Of a stretch of DNA of 64,000 bases, positions 8,931 through 17,822 are shown piece by piece. Position 1 is the stretch's first letter. Every line of letters starts with the position of its first letter. A model generated the notes under the pieces. That model did not search any database and was not told where the DNA came from. It saw nothing but the letters and a program-made list of their open reading frames with translations. Made by a program: the position numbers and the translations under genes. The stretch is from Yaniella halotolerans DSM 15476 (GTDB lineage: Bacteria; Actinomycetota; Actinomycetes; Actinomycetales; Micrococcaceae), in contig NZ_ATVQ01000003.1 of assembly GCF_000420805.1 (NCBI RefSeq), positions 248,001 through 312,000 on the forward strand. The letters run 5' to 3'.

Positions 8931-10487
8931 ATGATTCAACGACGGTTATCAAATGCTGTTGCTGCTGCAGGCATCGTAGCCGTCCTCGGCGTCACTTCCA
9001 TAGTTCCAGCGTTCGGGCAGGACCGAATCGACCGACTTGAACGTGAACTGAATGATTCCAAGGACGAGCGTGAACGACTCGGCGAATCACTGACTGAGCT
9101 CGGTGATAAAAAGGACAGTCTGGATTCCGACCGCGGCGATCTGAATGCCTCGTTGGAAGGCCTGGACGAAGACATCACGAAGAAGGTGACTGAGCTTCGT
9201 GCCCTTCAAGACGATTTGCCGGGTGCTCAACAGGCAGTAGAGGACGCCGAAGCTCGCGTTACAGCTGCGCAAGAAGAAGTGAACTCACTGAACAACAGGG
9301 TCGCTGAGGCTGAAGGACGCCTCGCGGAGATTCAGGCTGAAATTGAATCATCTGAACAAGAGCTAGAAATGGCTGAAGAAGAAGTCGGTCAAATCGCTGC
9401 CGAAGCGTATAAGACCGGTGGCACCAATGACCTCTCGTTCCTGTTGGGCGTCTCTGATTCATCCCTTCCCGAGGCAATGGGCATGGCCCAGCAGGCACTG
9501 CGCATCCAAGACAATCAGATTGCTGATGTCTCACAGCAGAATGCACAGGACGTCAATTCCAAAGCACGCATGGAAGCTGTTGAGGCTGAGATTCGTGAAT
9601 TGAAGTCACAGGCAGAAGATGCTCTAGAGGCTGAACAGACGGCTCGTGATGAGGCGAATGCAGCAAAAGAAGAACTTGACGGCATGATCGATACCAACGA
9701 ACGATTAACTGCTGAGCTGGAAAAAGAACGTCCGAAAATTGAGTCAGCCATCGAGGAAAATCGTGCAGCAGCTGATAACGTCAATGAAGAAATTCTTGCA
9801 CAGCAAGAAAAGGTCAGCCAACAATCCTCTGAGATCTCTAGTCTTGAAAAAGAACATGAAGAAGCCGTAGCAGAAGCTGAAGCTAAGCGGAAAGCCGCTG
9901 AAGAAGCCGAACGAAAAGCCCGCGAAGCCGAGGAACGTGCAGCACGCGAGGAAGCTACTCAGAGACAAAAGGAAAGCGCTACAAAGGCTCGCAATGACGC
10001 CAAGACCGCTGACAAAGAATATGAAGAACAAAAAGAGCGCGTGAGCCAGGTCGTGGCAAACACCGGTAGTTCCTGGGGACTGATCGTACCGATCAATAGT
10101 TACCAGACTTCAGGTTTTGGGTGGCGTCCAACCCCCGCAGGCACATATGACTACGGTGGTCGTGGTGGATATGTTCACACCGGTATCGACTATGGTGGCG
10201 GCTGCGGTCTGCCAATTAAGGCTGCACGCTCTGGAAAAGTGATCAACGCTGACTGGGCAGTTTCGACTTCAGGACGCCGTGTGGTGATTGACCACGGGTC
10301 GGTTAATGGCAGTCTGTTGGCGACCAAATACCATCATATGACGAGATATGTGGTGAGCCCTGGACAGCAGGTCTCACAGGGTCAGGTCATCGGATACACA
10401 GGTACCACCGGTAACTCGACCGGCTGCCACCTCCACTTTGAAACCCTCATCAACGGGGAACCTCGTAACCCAGCGAATTACCTGTAA
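8931..10487 (+). CDS. Secreted coiled-coil M23 family peptidoglycan endopeptidase
   Basis: The 518-residue protein has a signal peptide (ending about AFGQ), long charged heptad-rich coiled coils covering most of residues 30-375, and a C-terminal M23 (LytM-like) domain with zinc ligands in '[11 protein letters not shown]' and 'GCHLHFET'. The EnvC/RipC-like layout and the position directly after ftsX make it the likely hydrolase governed by FtsEX. Start choice: AAGGAG at 8914-8919 is 11 bases from ATG 8931 but only two bases from ATG 8922, so 8931 is preferred; both give a signal peptide. The catalytic motifs look intact. Confidence 0.88.
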   Translation: MIQRRLSNAVAAAGIVAVLGVTSIVPAFGQDRIDRLERELNDSKDERERLGESLTELGDKKDSLDSDRGDLNASLEGLDEDITKKVTELRALQDDLPGAQQAVEDAEARVTAAQEEVNSLNNRVAEAEGRLAEIQAEIESSEQELEMAEEEVGQIAAEAYKTGGTNDLSFLLGVSDSSLPEAMGMAQQALRIQDNQIADVSQQNAQDVNSKARMEAVEAEIRELKSQAEDALEAEQTARDEANAAKEELDGMIDTNERLTAELEKERPKIESAIEENRAAADNVNEEILAQQEKVSQQSSEISSLEKEHEEAVAEAEAKRKAAEEAERKAREAEERAAREEATQRQKESATKARNDAKTADKEYEEQKERVSQVVANTGSSWGLIVPINSYQTSGFGWRPTPAGTYDYGGRGGYVHTGIDYGGGCGLPIKAARSGKVINADWAVSTSGRRVVIDHGSVNGSLLATKYHHMTRYVVSPGQQVSQGQVIGYTGTTGNSTGCHLHFETLINGEPRNPANYL

Positions 10488-10503
10488 GACGACAGTTCAA
10501 AAG

Positions 10504-10533
10504 AATGCCCTCACCCCAATGGGTGGGGGCATT
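10504..10533 (+). terminator. Intrinsic-type hairpin after the M23 peptidase gene
   Basis: AATGCCCTCACCC and GGGTGGGGGCATT form a stem with one mismatch around a four-base loop, 17 bases after the stop codon. The T-run is poor (GCTTTGAC), so termination may be partial and some transcripts may continue into smpB. Confidence 0.6.
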
Positions 10534-10593
10534 GCTTTGACAGAACCTGTATACTTGCAGGTTGGACGAAAACGTCAGGCGGAAGGAGTGAAG

Positions 10594-11103
10594 ATGTCCA
10601 AGAAATCTGGTCGCAGCAAACCTGCACGCTCAGATCGGGTTGTTATCGCTACCAACCGCAAGGCGCGTCACAACTACAATATTAAAGATACATACGAGGC
10701 TGGCATCGCATTGATGGGTACCGAAGTGAAATCGCTTCGTGACGGCCACGCATCGATTGTTGAAGGCTTCGCCATGTTTACCGGCGATGAACTTTGGCTC
10801 GAGAACGTGTTCATCCCCGAATACGGTTACGGTACCTGGACGAACCACTCAGCGCGGCGTCGACGGAAGCTATTGCTGCATCGCCGCGAGCTCAATAAAC
10901 TCCATCGTGAGGTGGATGCCTCTGGAGTAACTATTGTGCCCTTGTCGATGTACTTCCGGGATGGCAAAGCTAAAGTAGAAATCGCACTTGCCGAAGGTAA
11001 ACGTGATTTCGATAAGAGGCATGCACTGCGTGAGGCACAGGATAAACGTGAAGCCCAGCGGGCGATGCGTGAAGCAAATCGCCAGGGGAAATCAATCCTG
11101 TAG
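10594..11103 (+). CDS. smpB: SsrA-binding protein SmpB
   Basis: SmpB binds tmRNA and places it in stalled ribosomes for trans-translation. The 169-residue protein shows the family core '[29 protein letters not shown]' split over residues 21-49, then '[15 protein letters not shown]' and a basic C-terminal tail ending '[11 protein letters not shown]'. ATG 10594 is chosen because AAGGAG lies five bases upstream and the conserved N-terminus begins there; the frame is open further upstream but that part is unlike SmpB. The partner RNA gene follows 113 bases later. Confidence 0.96.
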   Translation: MSKKSGRSKPARSDRVVIATNRKARHNYNIKDTYEAGIALMGTEVKSLRDGHASIVEGFAMFTGDELWLENVFIPEYGYGTWTNHSARRRRKLLLHRRELNKLHREVDASGVTIVPLSMYFRDGKAKVEIALAEGKRDFDKRHALREAQDKREAQRAMREANRQGKSIL

Positions 11104-11216
11104 GACATCGATAAGGCTGGGAATAAGAAACTACCTGTCTGGGTTGTACCAAGTGAACCTCTACGTTAGAGTGGAAGGTCCTGGCAACAGCCAGGTGCTG
11201 TTAGAAAACAGAATAT

Positions 11217-11581
11217 GGGGATGATCGGTTTCGACGATGTGAGTTGCCGTCAGGTCAGCGTGCCGAGGACGCAAAGTCACCTCGTAAACGCCCTTTGCAA
11301 ACAATCAAGTGCCGATTCTAAACGCACTGACTTCGCTCTCGCTGCCTAACTAGCGAACGAGTCCGTCAGTCCAGGCATTGCTATCGTCCTGGATCCTGGC
11401 GTCGCTTAGATAGCCACTGTCTGTCGCCCCTGTCGGGGGAAGCGACAGAGACCTGAAGCCGACTAGACCGAACAGTTGCTAGTCTGTGATCAACTGTGGT
11501 CGATAAAACTCCGAGCAGACTGCGCACGGAGAAGCCTTACGAATGCCACATCGGACCCGGGTTCAATTCCCGGCATCTCCA
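11217..11581 (+). ncRNA. ssrA: Transfer-messenger RNA (tmRNA)
   Basis: The 5' end GGGGATG pairs with CATCTCC at the 3' end to form the tRNA-like acceptor stem, and the T-arm 'CCGGGTTCAATTCCCGG' is clear. The resume codon is GCC at 11311 and the tag frame runs to TAA at 11347-11349, encoding ADSKRTDFALAA, close to the AxSKRTDFALAA tags of Micrococcales. The discriminator is A11581; CTA follows, so CCA is not encoded. It directly follows smpB, and a perfect terminator follows three bases after the end. Confidence 0.97.
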
Positions 11582-11583
11582 CT

Positions 11584-11618
11584 AAATAGCCCGGATTCCT
11601 TGTGAATCCGGGCTATTT
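11584..11618 (+). terminator. Rho-independent terminator after ssrA
   Basis: AAATAGCCCGGATTC and GAATCCGGGCTATTT form a perfect 15-base-pair stem with a five-base loop. The opposite strand also ends in AAAT/ATTT, so it may also act on minus-strand transcripts coming from crcB. Confidence 0.9.
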
Positions 11619-11652
11619 CGTTAACCTCTACAATTTTCGCACGAGTGTGAAC

Positions 11653-11997
11653 TCATGCAATAAGTAGCAACGCTATGCCGATGCCGCTGAGACAGGCAGC
11701 AACCGATGCACCTACTTGCACGGACCAGGTTTTCCATGCACTGCCAGTGCCGTTGTGGTGGTGTTGTGCAGCGACGACTGCGACGGTCGAATAGGTGGTT
11801 AACGAACCAGCAAAGCCACCCACCAAGGCCTTTGCAATATGTTCGTCGAATTGAAACACCACTGTAAAAACCAGCAAGCTACCCGCTGCACATGAGCCCA
11901 GTATATTGATGAGCAATATACCGTGCTTGGGCAGATAAAGATCTACAAGATACCTTGCCACCGCTCCAATCATGGCCGCTATGATGAAGATGATCAT
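11653..11997 (-). CDS. crcB: Fluoride channel Fluc/CrcB (second of a pair)
   Basis: Fluc proteins are small four-helix channels that let fluoride leave the cell, assembling as antiparallel dimers. This 114-residue copy has the first-helix 'AAMIGAVARYLVD', the conserved Asn in 'INILGSCAAGSLL', and the pore motif 'GGFAGSLTTYSTVAV' around residues 80-94. Its ATG overlaps the end of the upstream crcB by four bases. Two adjacent unlike genes usually mean a heterodimer whose subunits have fixed opposite orientation. This one is at the normal minimum length. Confidence 0.9.
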   Translation of the reverse strand: MIIFIIAAMIGAVARYLVDLYLPKHGILLINILGSCAAGSLLVFTVVFQFDEHIAKALVGGFAGSLTTYSTVAVVAAQHHHNGTGSAWKTWSVQVGASVAACLSGIGIALLLIA

Positions 11998-12452
11998 GGT
12001 GCCTCACCACCTAGGCGAACACCGACTCTGAGCGTCCAGAGCGTGACGACCGTCGTGACGAATACAAACATCACGAACGCCGCTAGGATTCCTCCCGCAA
12101 AGAGGATGCCTTGGAACACCGATGAGGCAGCGTACGCGGCCTGACCCCATGTTAGACCGGTGTAGGCAACCGCGAGTGCAGACATTGTTGTAAACGCACC
12201 GAAAAAGCCGGTGGTTACACCTTTGACCAATGGCTCGGGCCATCGGCGGCGTGAGCTGTAGCCGGTTACTAGCCCCAGGAGCGCTGCCCCGCACAGATTG
12301 ATGATCGCAAGGGGGAGTGGGTCAAAAGTCGTCAAGGACTCATCAAGGACGGTTGGCCAGGGCAAAAATACCCTGGCCGTTGCTCCCAACGCACCACCGA
12401 TTGCGACGGCAAGGATGGTGGCCAGGCGGGGCTTAGGCGCGCGATTGGCCAC
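11994..12452 (-). CDS. crcB: Fluoride channel Fluc/CrcB (first of a pair)
   Basis: A 152-residue CrcB paralogue with 'AIGGALGATARVFLPW', the conserved Asn in 'AIINLCGAALLGLVTGY', and the pore motif 'TGFFGAFTTMSALAVAY'. The Tyr-Ser of the usual TTYST is Met-Ser here, while the partner keeps Tyr, so the two subunits differ at the pore. The start overlaps hisN by 20 bases, so translation is probably coupled. The extra residues relative to the partner lie in a longer basic N-terminus and the helix 1-2 loop. Confidence 0.9.
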   Translation of the reverse strand: MANRAPKPRLATILAVAIGGALGATARVFLPWPTVLDESLTTFDPLPLAIINLCGAALLGLVTGYSSRRRWPEPLVKGVTTGFFGAFTTMSALAVAYTGLTWGQAAYAASSVFQGILFAGGILAAFVMFVFVTTVVTLWTLRVGVRLGGEAP

Positions 12453-13257
12453 GAAGCTCCGGGTTAAGACGCTCTAGCACGTCGGCATGCAGATGAGTAT
12501 TGGTTGCTAGTCCGTGGCCACCCCATGGTCCTGGCTCCCCATCCAGGGACGTGAAGGTACCACCGGCTTCGGTGACGATCGGTACGAGCGCAGCCATATC
12601 GTACAGTTCGAGTTCTGGTTCGCAAGCAATGTCTACGGAGCCTTCTGCCACCAGCATGTACGACCAGAAATCCCCGAAGGCGCGAACCCGCCAGATATCA
12701 GAAGTCAGTTGGAGGAACTCGCTGATATTGCCGCGGTCGCGCCACCCTTCCAATGAGGAGAAGGACATCGAAGCGTCTTCGAGTTGTGTGACGTCTGAAG
12801 TATGGATGCGTTTGGCATTGGATAACGACTTGCCAGTATAGGCTCCGCCGTCCTCGTACGCCCACCACCGACGTGACAGAGCAGGAGCAGAAACCACGCC
12901 GACGACTGGCCGATCGTCTTCGACCAGAGCGATCAGCGTCGCCCATACAGGCACACCCCGCACGAAGTTCTTCGTTCCATCAATAGGGTCGATGATCCAA
13001 CGCCGTTTCGATGCGCCATCGGTGCCAAATTCTTCACCGGTGACCGCATCGCGAGGGCGAGCCCGCTTGAGTTGTTGGCGAATGAGTTCTTCGGCGGCAC
13101 GATCAGCATCTGAGACAGGGGAGAGATCCGGTTTGGTGGTGACCTCCAAATCCACCGATTGAAAACGGTCCATGGTGAGACCATCGACGGCGTCGGCGAT
13201 CACCAATGCGAGATTGAGGTCTTCACGGTATCCCTGACGGGGTGGGGAGAGCTGCAT
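12433..13257 (-). CDS. hisN: Histidinol-phosphatase (inositol-monophosphatase family)
   Basis: HisN removes phosphate from L-histidinol phosphate in histidine synthesis; the actinobacterial enzyme belongs to the Mg2+-dependent IMPase superfamily. The 274-residue protein has the metal-site motifs 'GEEFG', 'WIIDPIDGTKNFVRG' and the C-terminal 'ELYDMAALVPIVTEAGG'. ATG 13257 is used because GAAGGAAAGG lies just upstream; the frame extends 13 codons further but there overlaps rsgA and has no ribosome site. A more general IMPase activity is possible, but the aroA-rsgA-hisN order is the one seen for HisN in relatives. Confidence 0.87.
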   Translation of the reverse strand: MQLSPPRQGYREDLNLALVIADAVDGLTMDRFQSVDLEVTTKPDLSPVSDADRAAEELIRQQLKRARPRDAVTGEEFGTDGASKRRWIIDPIDGTKNFVRGVPVWATLIALVEDDRPVVGVVSAPALSRRWWAYEDGGAYTGKSLSNAKRIHTSDVTQLEDASMSFSSLEGWRDRGNISEFLQLTSDIWRVRAFGDFWSYMLVAEGSVDIACEPELELYDMAALVPIVTEAGGTFTSLDGEPGPWGGHGLATNTHLHADVLERLNPELRGQSRA

Positions 13258-13282
13258 GTTGGCGGCCTTTCCTTCTAGTGGT

Positions 13283-14383
13283 TTAGTCAAAGTCATCGGT
13301 CTCTAACCGGTTCTCCAACAGCCTGCGTAACGAGGCGAGCCGTTGTGGTCCGGCATCACCGGCATGACCGGTGGTAACCCAAGCATCCAGAGCACACCCG
13401 GGGGAGTCCCCAGTGTGGTCACATCCGCGTGGACAATCGACAATTGCTGGTGCGAGATCTTCAAACGCTGTTACTACGGTATCTGGGTCGACCAGGCCCA
13501 TCCCAAAGGAACGAATACCAGGTGTGTCGATCAGTAAGGATGTACCGGATTGGTTCAACGGAATAGCCAGTGTGGACGACGAGGTGTGTCGGCCTCGGCC
13601 CGTGACGACATTTACATGCCCCACGGCGCGGTCGGTTCCGGTGAGTGCGTTCAACAGGGTGGATTTCCCAACACCAGATGGTCCGATCAGCGCGGTGATG
13701 TGGCCCGCGAGCCGGTCTTGCAATCTGTCGAGGTCGACCGGCTGCAAAAGGGGAGCAATATGGGTGTCTTCATCTTCTGGATTTGACGGGCCCACGGTGA
13801 AGATCTCCAAATCTAGGTGTGCGTAGTGCTCAAGCAAACCTGTGGGATCAGCGAGATCCGTCTTTGTGATACACAGTATCGGCGTAATACCGGCGTCGAA
13901 TGCTGCCACCATGGCACGGTCAATGAACCCGGTGCGGGGTTCGGGATTGGCCGCAGCAACGACGATCACCAAGGTATCAGCGTTGGCCACCACGACGCGT
14001 TCGTACGCATCGGTGTCATCGGCCGAGCGGCGCAAGACAGTCTTGCGGTCAACGAGCCGCACGATCCGAGCAAGAGTTCCTTCTTCGCCCGATGTATCAC
14101 CAACGACGTCGACGAGGTCGCCACTGACAATGGCCGTATTGCGCATTTCCCTGGCGCGCATTGCGGTAATATAACGAGCCTTATTGTTCTTGGTACGTTT
14201 CGTTTTGCGTTTCGGCGCCAGGTAGAGCGTGTATCGACCGCGATCTACCGTTGTGACGCGGCAGGTAATGGCGTCTTCATGGGCAGGGCGGTCTTTAGTC
14301 CGCGGACGAGACCCGCGTTTCGACGGGCGTTTCGGCGCCGAGTTTTCGTCATAACGTTGGTAATCGATGCGGTAGCGGCTCAT
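13283..14383 (-). CDS. rsgA: Ribosome small subunit-dependent GTPase RsgA
   Basis: RsgA is a circularly permuted GTPase that helps late 30S maturation. The 366-residue protein has an Arg/Lys-rich N-terminus, an OB-fold region, the G4-type 'CITKTDLAD' preceding the P-loop 'GPSGVGKSTLLNALTG' (about residue 235), the G3-type 'IDTPGIRSFGM', and the zinc region 'DCPRGCDHTGDSPGCAL' near residue 325. Start 14383 forms an ATGA overlap with the aroA stop, so it is preferred to the frame's first possible start 39 bases upstream. aroA and rsgA are translationally coupled. Confidence 0.95.
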   Translation of the reverse strand: MSRYRIDYQRYDENSAPKRPSKRGSRPRTKDRPAHEDAITCRVTTVDRGRYTLYLAPKRKTKRTKNNKARYITAMRAREMRNTAIVSGDLVDVVGDTSGEEGTLARIVRLVDRKTVLRRSADDTDAYERVVVANADTLVIVVAAANPEPRTGFIDRAMVAAFDAGITPILCITKTDLADPTGLLEHYAHLDLEIFTVGPSNPEDEDTHIAPLLQPVDLDRLQDRLAGHITALIGPSGVGKSTLLNALTGTDRAVGHVNVVTGRGRHTSSSTLAIPLNQSGTSLLIDTPGIRSFGMGLVDPDTVVTAFEDLAPAIVDCPRGCDHTGDSPGCALDAWVTTGHAGDAGPQRLASLRRLLENRLETDDFD

Positions 14384-15765
14384 GCGCGGATCTGTCGTTC
14401 TGCCGAGGCAAGCTCGGTCCAAGCGGAGGGGAAGTTTGGCATGGTCTTGGCGGTAGTTGCGATGTCTGTGACGACGACGCCCTCGACCGCCAGGCCGATA
14501 ATCGCTCCGTAGGTGGCCATACGATGATCGGCATATGATTCCAGGACAGCCGGCTGCAGAGCGTATCCTCCGGTGAAGCGCAGGAAGGTTTCGCCTTCCT
14601 CGATGGTTGCCCCAAGTTTTTTTGCCTCGGCGTTCAAAGCGATGAGACGATCGGTCTCATGACCACGAAGATGTCCTATGTTGGTTAGCTGTGTTGGACC
14701 GTCGGCAAGCATAGCCATCGCAGCGGTGGTCGGCGTCAGCTCAGCGAGATCTGACAGTTCGCCAGCGCCGGTGATCACGGGTCGGCCTTGGGCGTCGAGT
14801 GAGCCGGTCACCGTGAGATCTCCGTAGTTGGTACCTTCCATCGGAGTGAATGTGACCTCTGCTCCGAACTCAGGCAGTACTGTCCGCCAGCGGTCCCCAA
14901 TCTGGGTAGTTTCTGTTGGCCAGTAGGGGACGGTAACGGTTCCGCCGGTTACTACCGCTGCAGCCAAGTAGGGGCCGGCATTCGATAAATCTGGTTCTAC
15001 GGCGGTATCGACGGCATGAATCTCACCGGGTGTGACAATCCAGCGATGGGGTTCTGGTGTATCCACGGTGACGCCGGCTTCGGCAAGCACCTTGATGGTC
15101 ATGGCAATGTGCTCGGGGCTCGGCGTCTGATCGCCGGTATGGACAATATCTAAGCCATCGCGAAAGGTTGCTCCAACCAACAGTAGGGCCGAAACAAATT
15201 GGGATGACCCTCCCGCGTCAAGCGAGACCCTGCCGCCGGCTACCTCACCACTGCCATGTACGGTCAATGGTAAATGCGAGACAGGGTCTTGGTCTTCGGC
15301 GCTAATGTGTGCGCCGGCCTGCACCAAAGCGTCAATAACCGGCCCCATCGGACGAGCATAGGATTGGGTATCACCGTCGACCACCACGGTAGCGTTGGTC
15401 CCGGCAGCTACTCCTGGCATAAAGCGCATGACGGTGCCAGCAAGTCCACAATCCACGGTGATCTGACCCGTGGTTGCTGCCAGGTTGATTGGGGTGACAT
15501 CCAAGACCGTGGGATCGTTGTTGACAGGTTCAAATGTTGCACCAAGTGCGCTGAGCGCTTTAATCATGAGATCGGTATCGCGAGAGACCAGTACACCGGT
15601 CAACCGAGACGGGCTAGTCGACAGGGCAGCCAGAATGAGATGTCGGTTAGTTAATGACTTCGAACCAGGCAGCGCTACGGTCGCGGCTACCGGTGTAGTG
15701 GTGAATGGAGCGCTCCAGGCTTCACCGGGGGCGGGAGTCATCGTGGCCAACAGGACCTCTTTCAT
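14380..15765 (-). CDS. aroA: 3-phosphoshikimate 1-carboxyvinyltransferase (EPSP synthase)
   Basis: EPSP synthase joins PEP to shikimate-3-phosphate in aromatic amino-acid synthesis. The 461-residue protein has the substrate motifs 'LPGSKSLTNRHLILAAL' (about 33-49), 'DCGLAGTVMRFMPG', 'DAGGSSQFVSALLL' and 'ESYADHRMATYGA' near the C-terminus. No ribosome site precedes ATG 15765; ATG 15741 is an alternative that would remove eight residues outside the enzyme core. It is the first gene of the minus-strand aroA-rsgA-hisN-crcB-crcB operon and is divergent from sigR, an order common in Actinobacteria. Confidence 0.95.
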   Translation of the reverse strand: MKEVLLATMTPAPGEAWSAPFTTTPVAATVALPGSKSLTNRHLILAALSTSPSRLTGVLVSRDTDLMIKALSALGATFEPVNNDPTVLDVTPINLAATTGQITVDCGLAGTVMRFMPGVAAGTNATVVVDGDTQSYARPMGPVIDALVQAGAHISAEDQDPVSHLPLTVHGSGEVAGGRVSLDAGGSSQFVSALLLVGATFRDGLDIVHTGDQTPSPEHIAMTIKVLAEAGVTVDTPEPHRWIVTPGEIHAVDTAVEPDLSNAGPYLAAAVVTGGTVTVPYWPTETTQIGDRWRTVLPEFGAEVTFTPMEGTNYGDLTVTGSLDAQGRPVITGAGELSDLAELTPTTAAMAMLADGPTQLTNIGHLRGHETDRLIALNAEAKKLGATIEEGETFLRFTGGYALQPAVLESYADHRMATYGAIIGLAVEGVVVTDIATTAKTMPNFPSAWTELASAERQIRA

Positions 15766-15844
15766 TAGCTGTTCAACACTGTGGATACACCCTCCAAGAT
15801 ACCCTGTTATCGCTGCCAGCGTTGTCGATGGACCGGTGTTGAAG

Positions 15845-15870
15845 GGAATAATTTCGACAGATTACCGGCT
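15845..15870 (+). promoter_or_regulatory. Possible SigR-type autoregulatory promoter
   Basis: GGAAT at 15845-15849 is followed after 18 bases by GCT (15868-15870). The SigR consensus is GGAAT, 18-19 bases, GTT, so the -10 has one mismatch. The place is right for the autoregulation known for sigR in Streptomyces. Confidence 0.3.
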
Positions 15871-15923
15871 ATATGTGCTGAGAAATGTATTGCGTTGCAG
15901 AGCGAGGGAAGGTGATTGGCACC

Positions 15924-16676
15924 GTGCTGACCATGAGTGCGCCGATAGAAACCTCTCATGTGGGTCAAATGAGATTAGACTGGGCAGGGATGACTCATTT
16001 GCCTTCTGACATTCCCGCTGCCGACGACGGCTCTCGAATCGATCCGAAAGCTGAGACCGAGTTCCAGCGTCGCGCTCGTTTTGAACGAGACGCGATGCAG
16101 TACATCGATCAGCTGTATTCGGGTGCGCTGCGTATGACCCGTAACCCAGAAGATGCCGAAGACCTCGTGCAAGAAGCATATGCTCGGGCATATTCTTCAT
16201 TCCACCAGTACAAGCCCGGCACAAATTTACGTGCATGGCTGTTTCGAATTCTCACGAATACTTATATCAATATCTATCGCAAACGTCAGCGTCGTCCACT
16301 CGAGGCAGATGGTGACGGAGTGGAAGATTGGCAGATGGCCAGGGCCGCTGAACATTCTTCAACGGGTTTGCAGTCTGCTGAGACTGAAGCCCTAGATTAC
16401 CTTGCTGATAGTGACGTGAAGAACGCGTTGGCAGAGATTTCTGAAGACTTTCGCATCCCCGTATACCTCGCCGATGTCGAGGGTTTTGCTTATAAAGAGA
16501 TTGCCGACATCCTAGACGTGCCCATTGGTACCGTAATGTCTCGGCTACACCGGGGTCGTCGTAGCCTACGAGAATTGCTGACGGATTATGCGGCCGACCG
16601 GGGCATTAAGGGCGCAATCGAACTGCAGCAGAAAAAACAGGCCAATGCATCGGAGGAGGGCCAAAATGACAAATGA
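15924..16676 (+). CDS. sigR: ECF sigma factor SigR/SigH (oxidative and thiol stress)
   Basis: SigR directs transcription of thiol-oxidative-stress genes and is held inactive by RsrA. The protein has region 2 ('[31 protein letters not shown]', '[20 protein letters not shown]') and region 4 ('[40 protein letters not shown]'), very close to SigR. The start is uncertain: GTG 15924 has GGAAGG 12 bases upstream and gives 250 residues; ATG 15933, 15969 and 15990 and ATG 15885 are also in frame. Streptomyces SigR has a second, longer form, so several starts may be real. It overlaps rsrA by 11 bases. Confidence 0.93.
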   Translation: MLTMSAPIETSHVGQMRLDWAGMTHLPSDIPAADDGSRIDPKAETEFQRRARFERDAMQYIDQLYSGALRMTRNPEDAEDLVQEAYARAYSSFHQYKPGTNLRAWLFRILTNTYINIYRKRQRRPLEADGDGVEDWQMARAAEHSSTGLQSAETEALDYLADSDVKNALAEISEDFRIPVYLADVEGFAYKEIADILDVPIGTVMSRLHRGRRSLRELLTDYAADRGIKGAIELQQKKQANASEEGQNDK

Positions 16677-16953
16677 ATCACCAGACATTCGGACCGAATC
16701 CGAAGATTGCGCCGAGAACGGTGGCTGCACAGAAACTAGGATGGACAGTATCTATAAGTACCTTGACGGTGCACTAGATTCGCAGGACCTGGATGAGGTG
16801 CGCGGCCACATTGAAGACTGTACGGAGTGCCAGTCAGAACATGATCTGGAAATTATTATTCGTGACGTGGTGCGTCGTTCTTGCGATGAAAAAGCACCTC
16901 AGACTCTGAAGAACAAGATTATGGATCGCATCGACGAGCTCAAAACCAGCTAG
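16666..16953 (+). CDS. rsrA: Zinc-binding anti-sigma factor RsrA
   Basis: RsrA binds SigR and lets it go when its cysteines are oxidised to a disulfide. The 95-residue protein has the ZAS motif HxxxCxxC as 'HIEDCTEC', plus the upstream Cys in 'EDCAENGGC' and a further Cys in 'RRSCDEK'. ATG 16666 is fixed by the GGAGGAGGG site a few bases upstream and lies inside the sigR end, which implies coupled translation and matched amounts of the two proteins. A strong terminator follows. Confidence 0.93.
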   Translation: MTNESPDIRTESEDCAENGGCTETRMDSIYKYLDGALDSQDLDEVRGHIEDCTECQSEHDLEIIIRDVVRRSCDEKAPQTLKNKIMDRIDELKTS

Positions 16954-16971
16954 CTGGTCATCATCTTAAAG

Positions 16972-17013
16972 ATACAAGAGGTCTGAACCATTTTTGGTTC
17001 AGACCTCTTGTAT
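16972..17013. terminator. Bidirectional terminator between rsrA and bL37
   Basis: A perfect 19-base-pair stem (16972-16990 with 16995-17013) with a TTTT loop. It lies 18 bases after the rsrA stop and 19 bases after the bL37 stop on the other strand, so it can serve both convergent genes. Confidence 0.88.
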
Positions 17014-17032
17014 TGTTCAAATTGGTGCGACG

Positions 17033-17110
17033 TCAGCCTGCGTTTGGACGCTTGCCAGAGTTGGCGCGAGACTTACGACGATCCTTGCGTTTGCGACCAC
17101 GTTTACTCAT
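17033..17110 (-). CDS. Ribosomal protein bL37 (25 residues)
   Basis: A very short gene. It starts at ATG 17110-17108 with AAAGGAG eight bases upstream and encodes a highly basic 25-residue peptide, MSKRGRKRKDRRK followed by SRANSGKRPNAG. The length, the composition and the ending GKRPNA match bL37, the tiny large-subunit ribosomal protein found in mycobacterial ribosome structures and annotated in many Actinobacteria. The convergent position next to rsrA is also seen in relatives. It is easily missed by gene callers because of its size. Confidence 0.85.
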   Translation of the reverse strand: MSKRGRKRKDRRKSRANSGKRPNAG

Positions 17111-17186
17111 CGTGATGCTCCTTTCGTTGAATGGGTTCTCCAAAATATTACCATCACCGTCTATGCAGCTGTTCAAGCGCTCCCGT

Positions 17187-17759
17187 TCAGCGATGATGTG
17201 TAAAGAGATATGCGTTCGCTCCCTCAACATGCGAAAAAAGTTGAGGATCAAGTGGCTGTCCCGCACGGATGACAGAGTAGCTTCCATATGGTTCCAGGAT
17301 GATGCATTGAGCTTCATCAGGATGTGCGATACCGGCTTTACGCATCGCTGCATGCAGATCTGTCGATGACGTATGTGTTTTCCGACAGGCTTGCTCAATG
17401 GGCCGCCCGTGTGCGAATACGAGTACCGGACTGAGGCTGAGCAGACGTTTTGATTTCCAAGCACGTTCAACGGCACCAAATATCGCTTCGAGGATCATGA
17501 GGGTGCACAGCGCTATCACTCCGGCTGCCACGGTTGGTGGATGGCCAAGAACAGCTCGTCCGGCGACGGCGCCAATGGTCATAAAGACCAGCACATCGAA
17601 ACCGCTGGTGACCGTGAGCACTCGAGCTCCGAAGAGCCGCACCAGGAACATAAAGACCAGGTAGATAATAACCGCGGAGATGACCACGATGGGTATTCGA
17701 TACCACTCAATTCCAAGAGTCTCGATCAGGTATGCTGCCCAACCCTCTGGCGGCTGCAT
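17187..17759 (-). CDS. DUF421 (YetF-like) membrane protein
   Basis: A 190-residue protein with three N-terminal membrane helices, the family motif 'RLFGARVLTVTSGFDVLVFMTIGAVAGRAVLG', and a C-terminal soluble part containing 'LHAAMRKAGIAHPDEAQCIILEPYGSYSVI'. This is the DUF421/YetF pattern, a family of unclear function. ATG 17759 is preferred because GGGAGG stands seven bases upstream; the frame's first ATG five codons earlier has no ribosome site. The tail stops soon after the conserved strand, as in many actinobacterial copies. Confidence 0.8.
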   Translation of the reverse strand: MQPPEGWAAYLIETLGIEWYRIPIVVISAVIIYLVFMFLVRLFGARVLTVTSGFDVLVFMTIGAVAGRAVLGHPPTVAAGVIALCTLMILEAIFGAVERAWKSKRLLSLSPVLVFAHGRPIEQACRKTHTSSTDLHAAMRKAGIAHPDEAQCIILEPYGSYSVIRAGQPLDPQLFSHVEGANAYLFTHHR

Positions 17760-17822
17760 TGGTTTTCCTCCCATAGGATGGCACGGCGCCCGCTAGCGTG
17801 GCAGGACGGAAGCGTCAGGCGT

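Noticed and set aside
10537-10555. TTGACA and TATACT before smpB read as a promoter
   Set aside because: The two hexamers are only seven bases apart, so they cannot form one sigma-70 type promoter; TATACT alone may be a -10.
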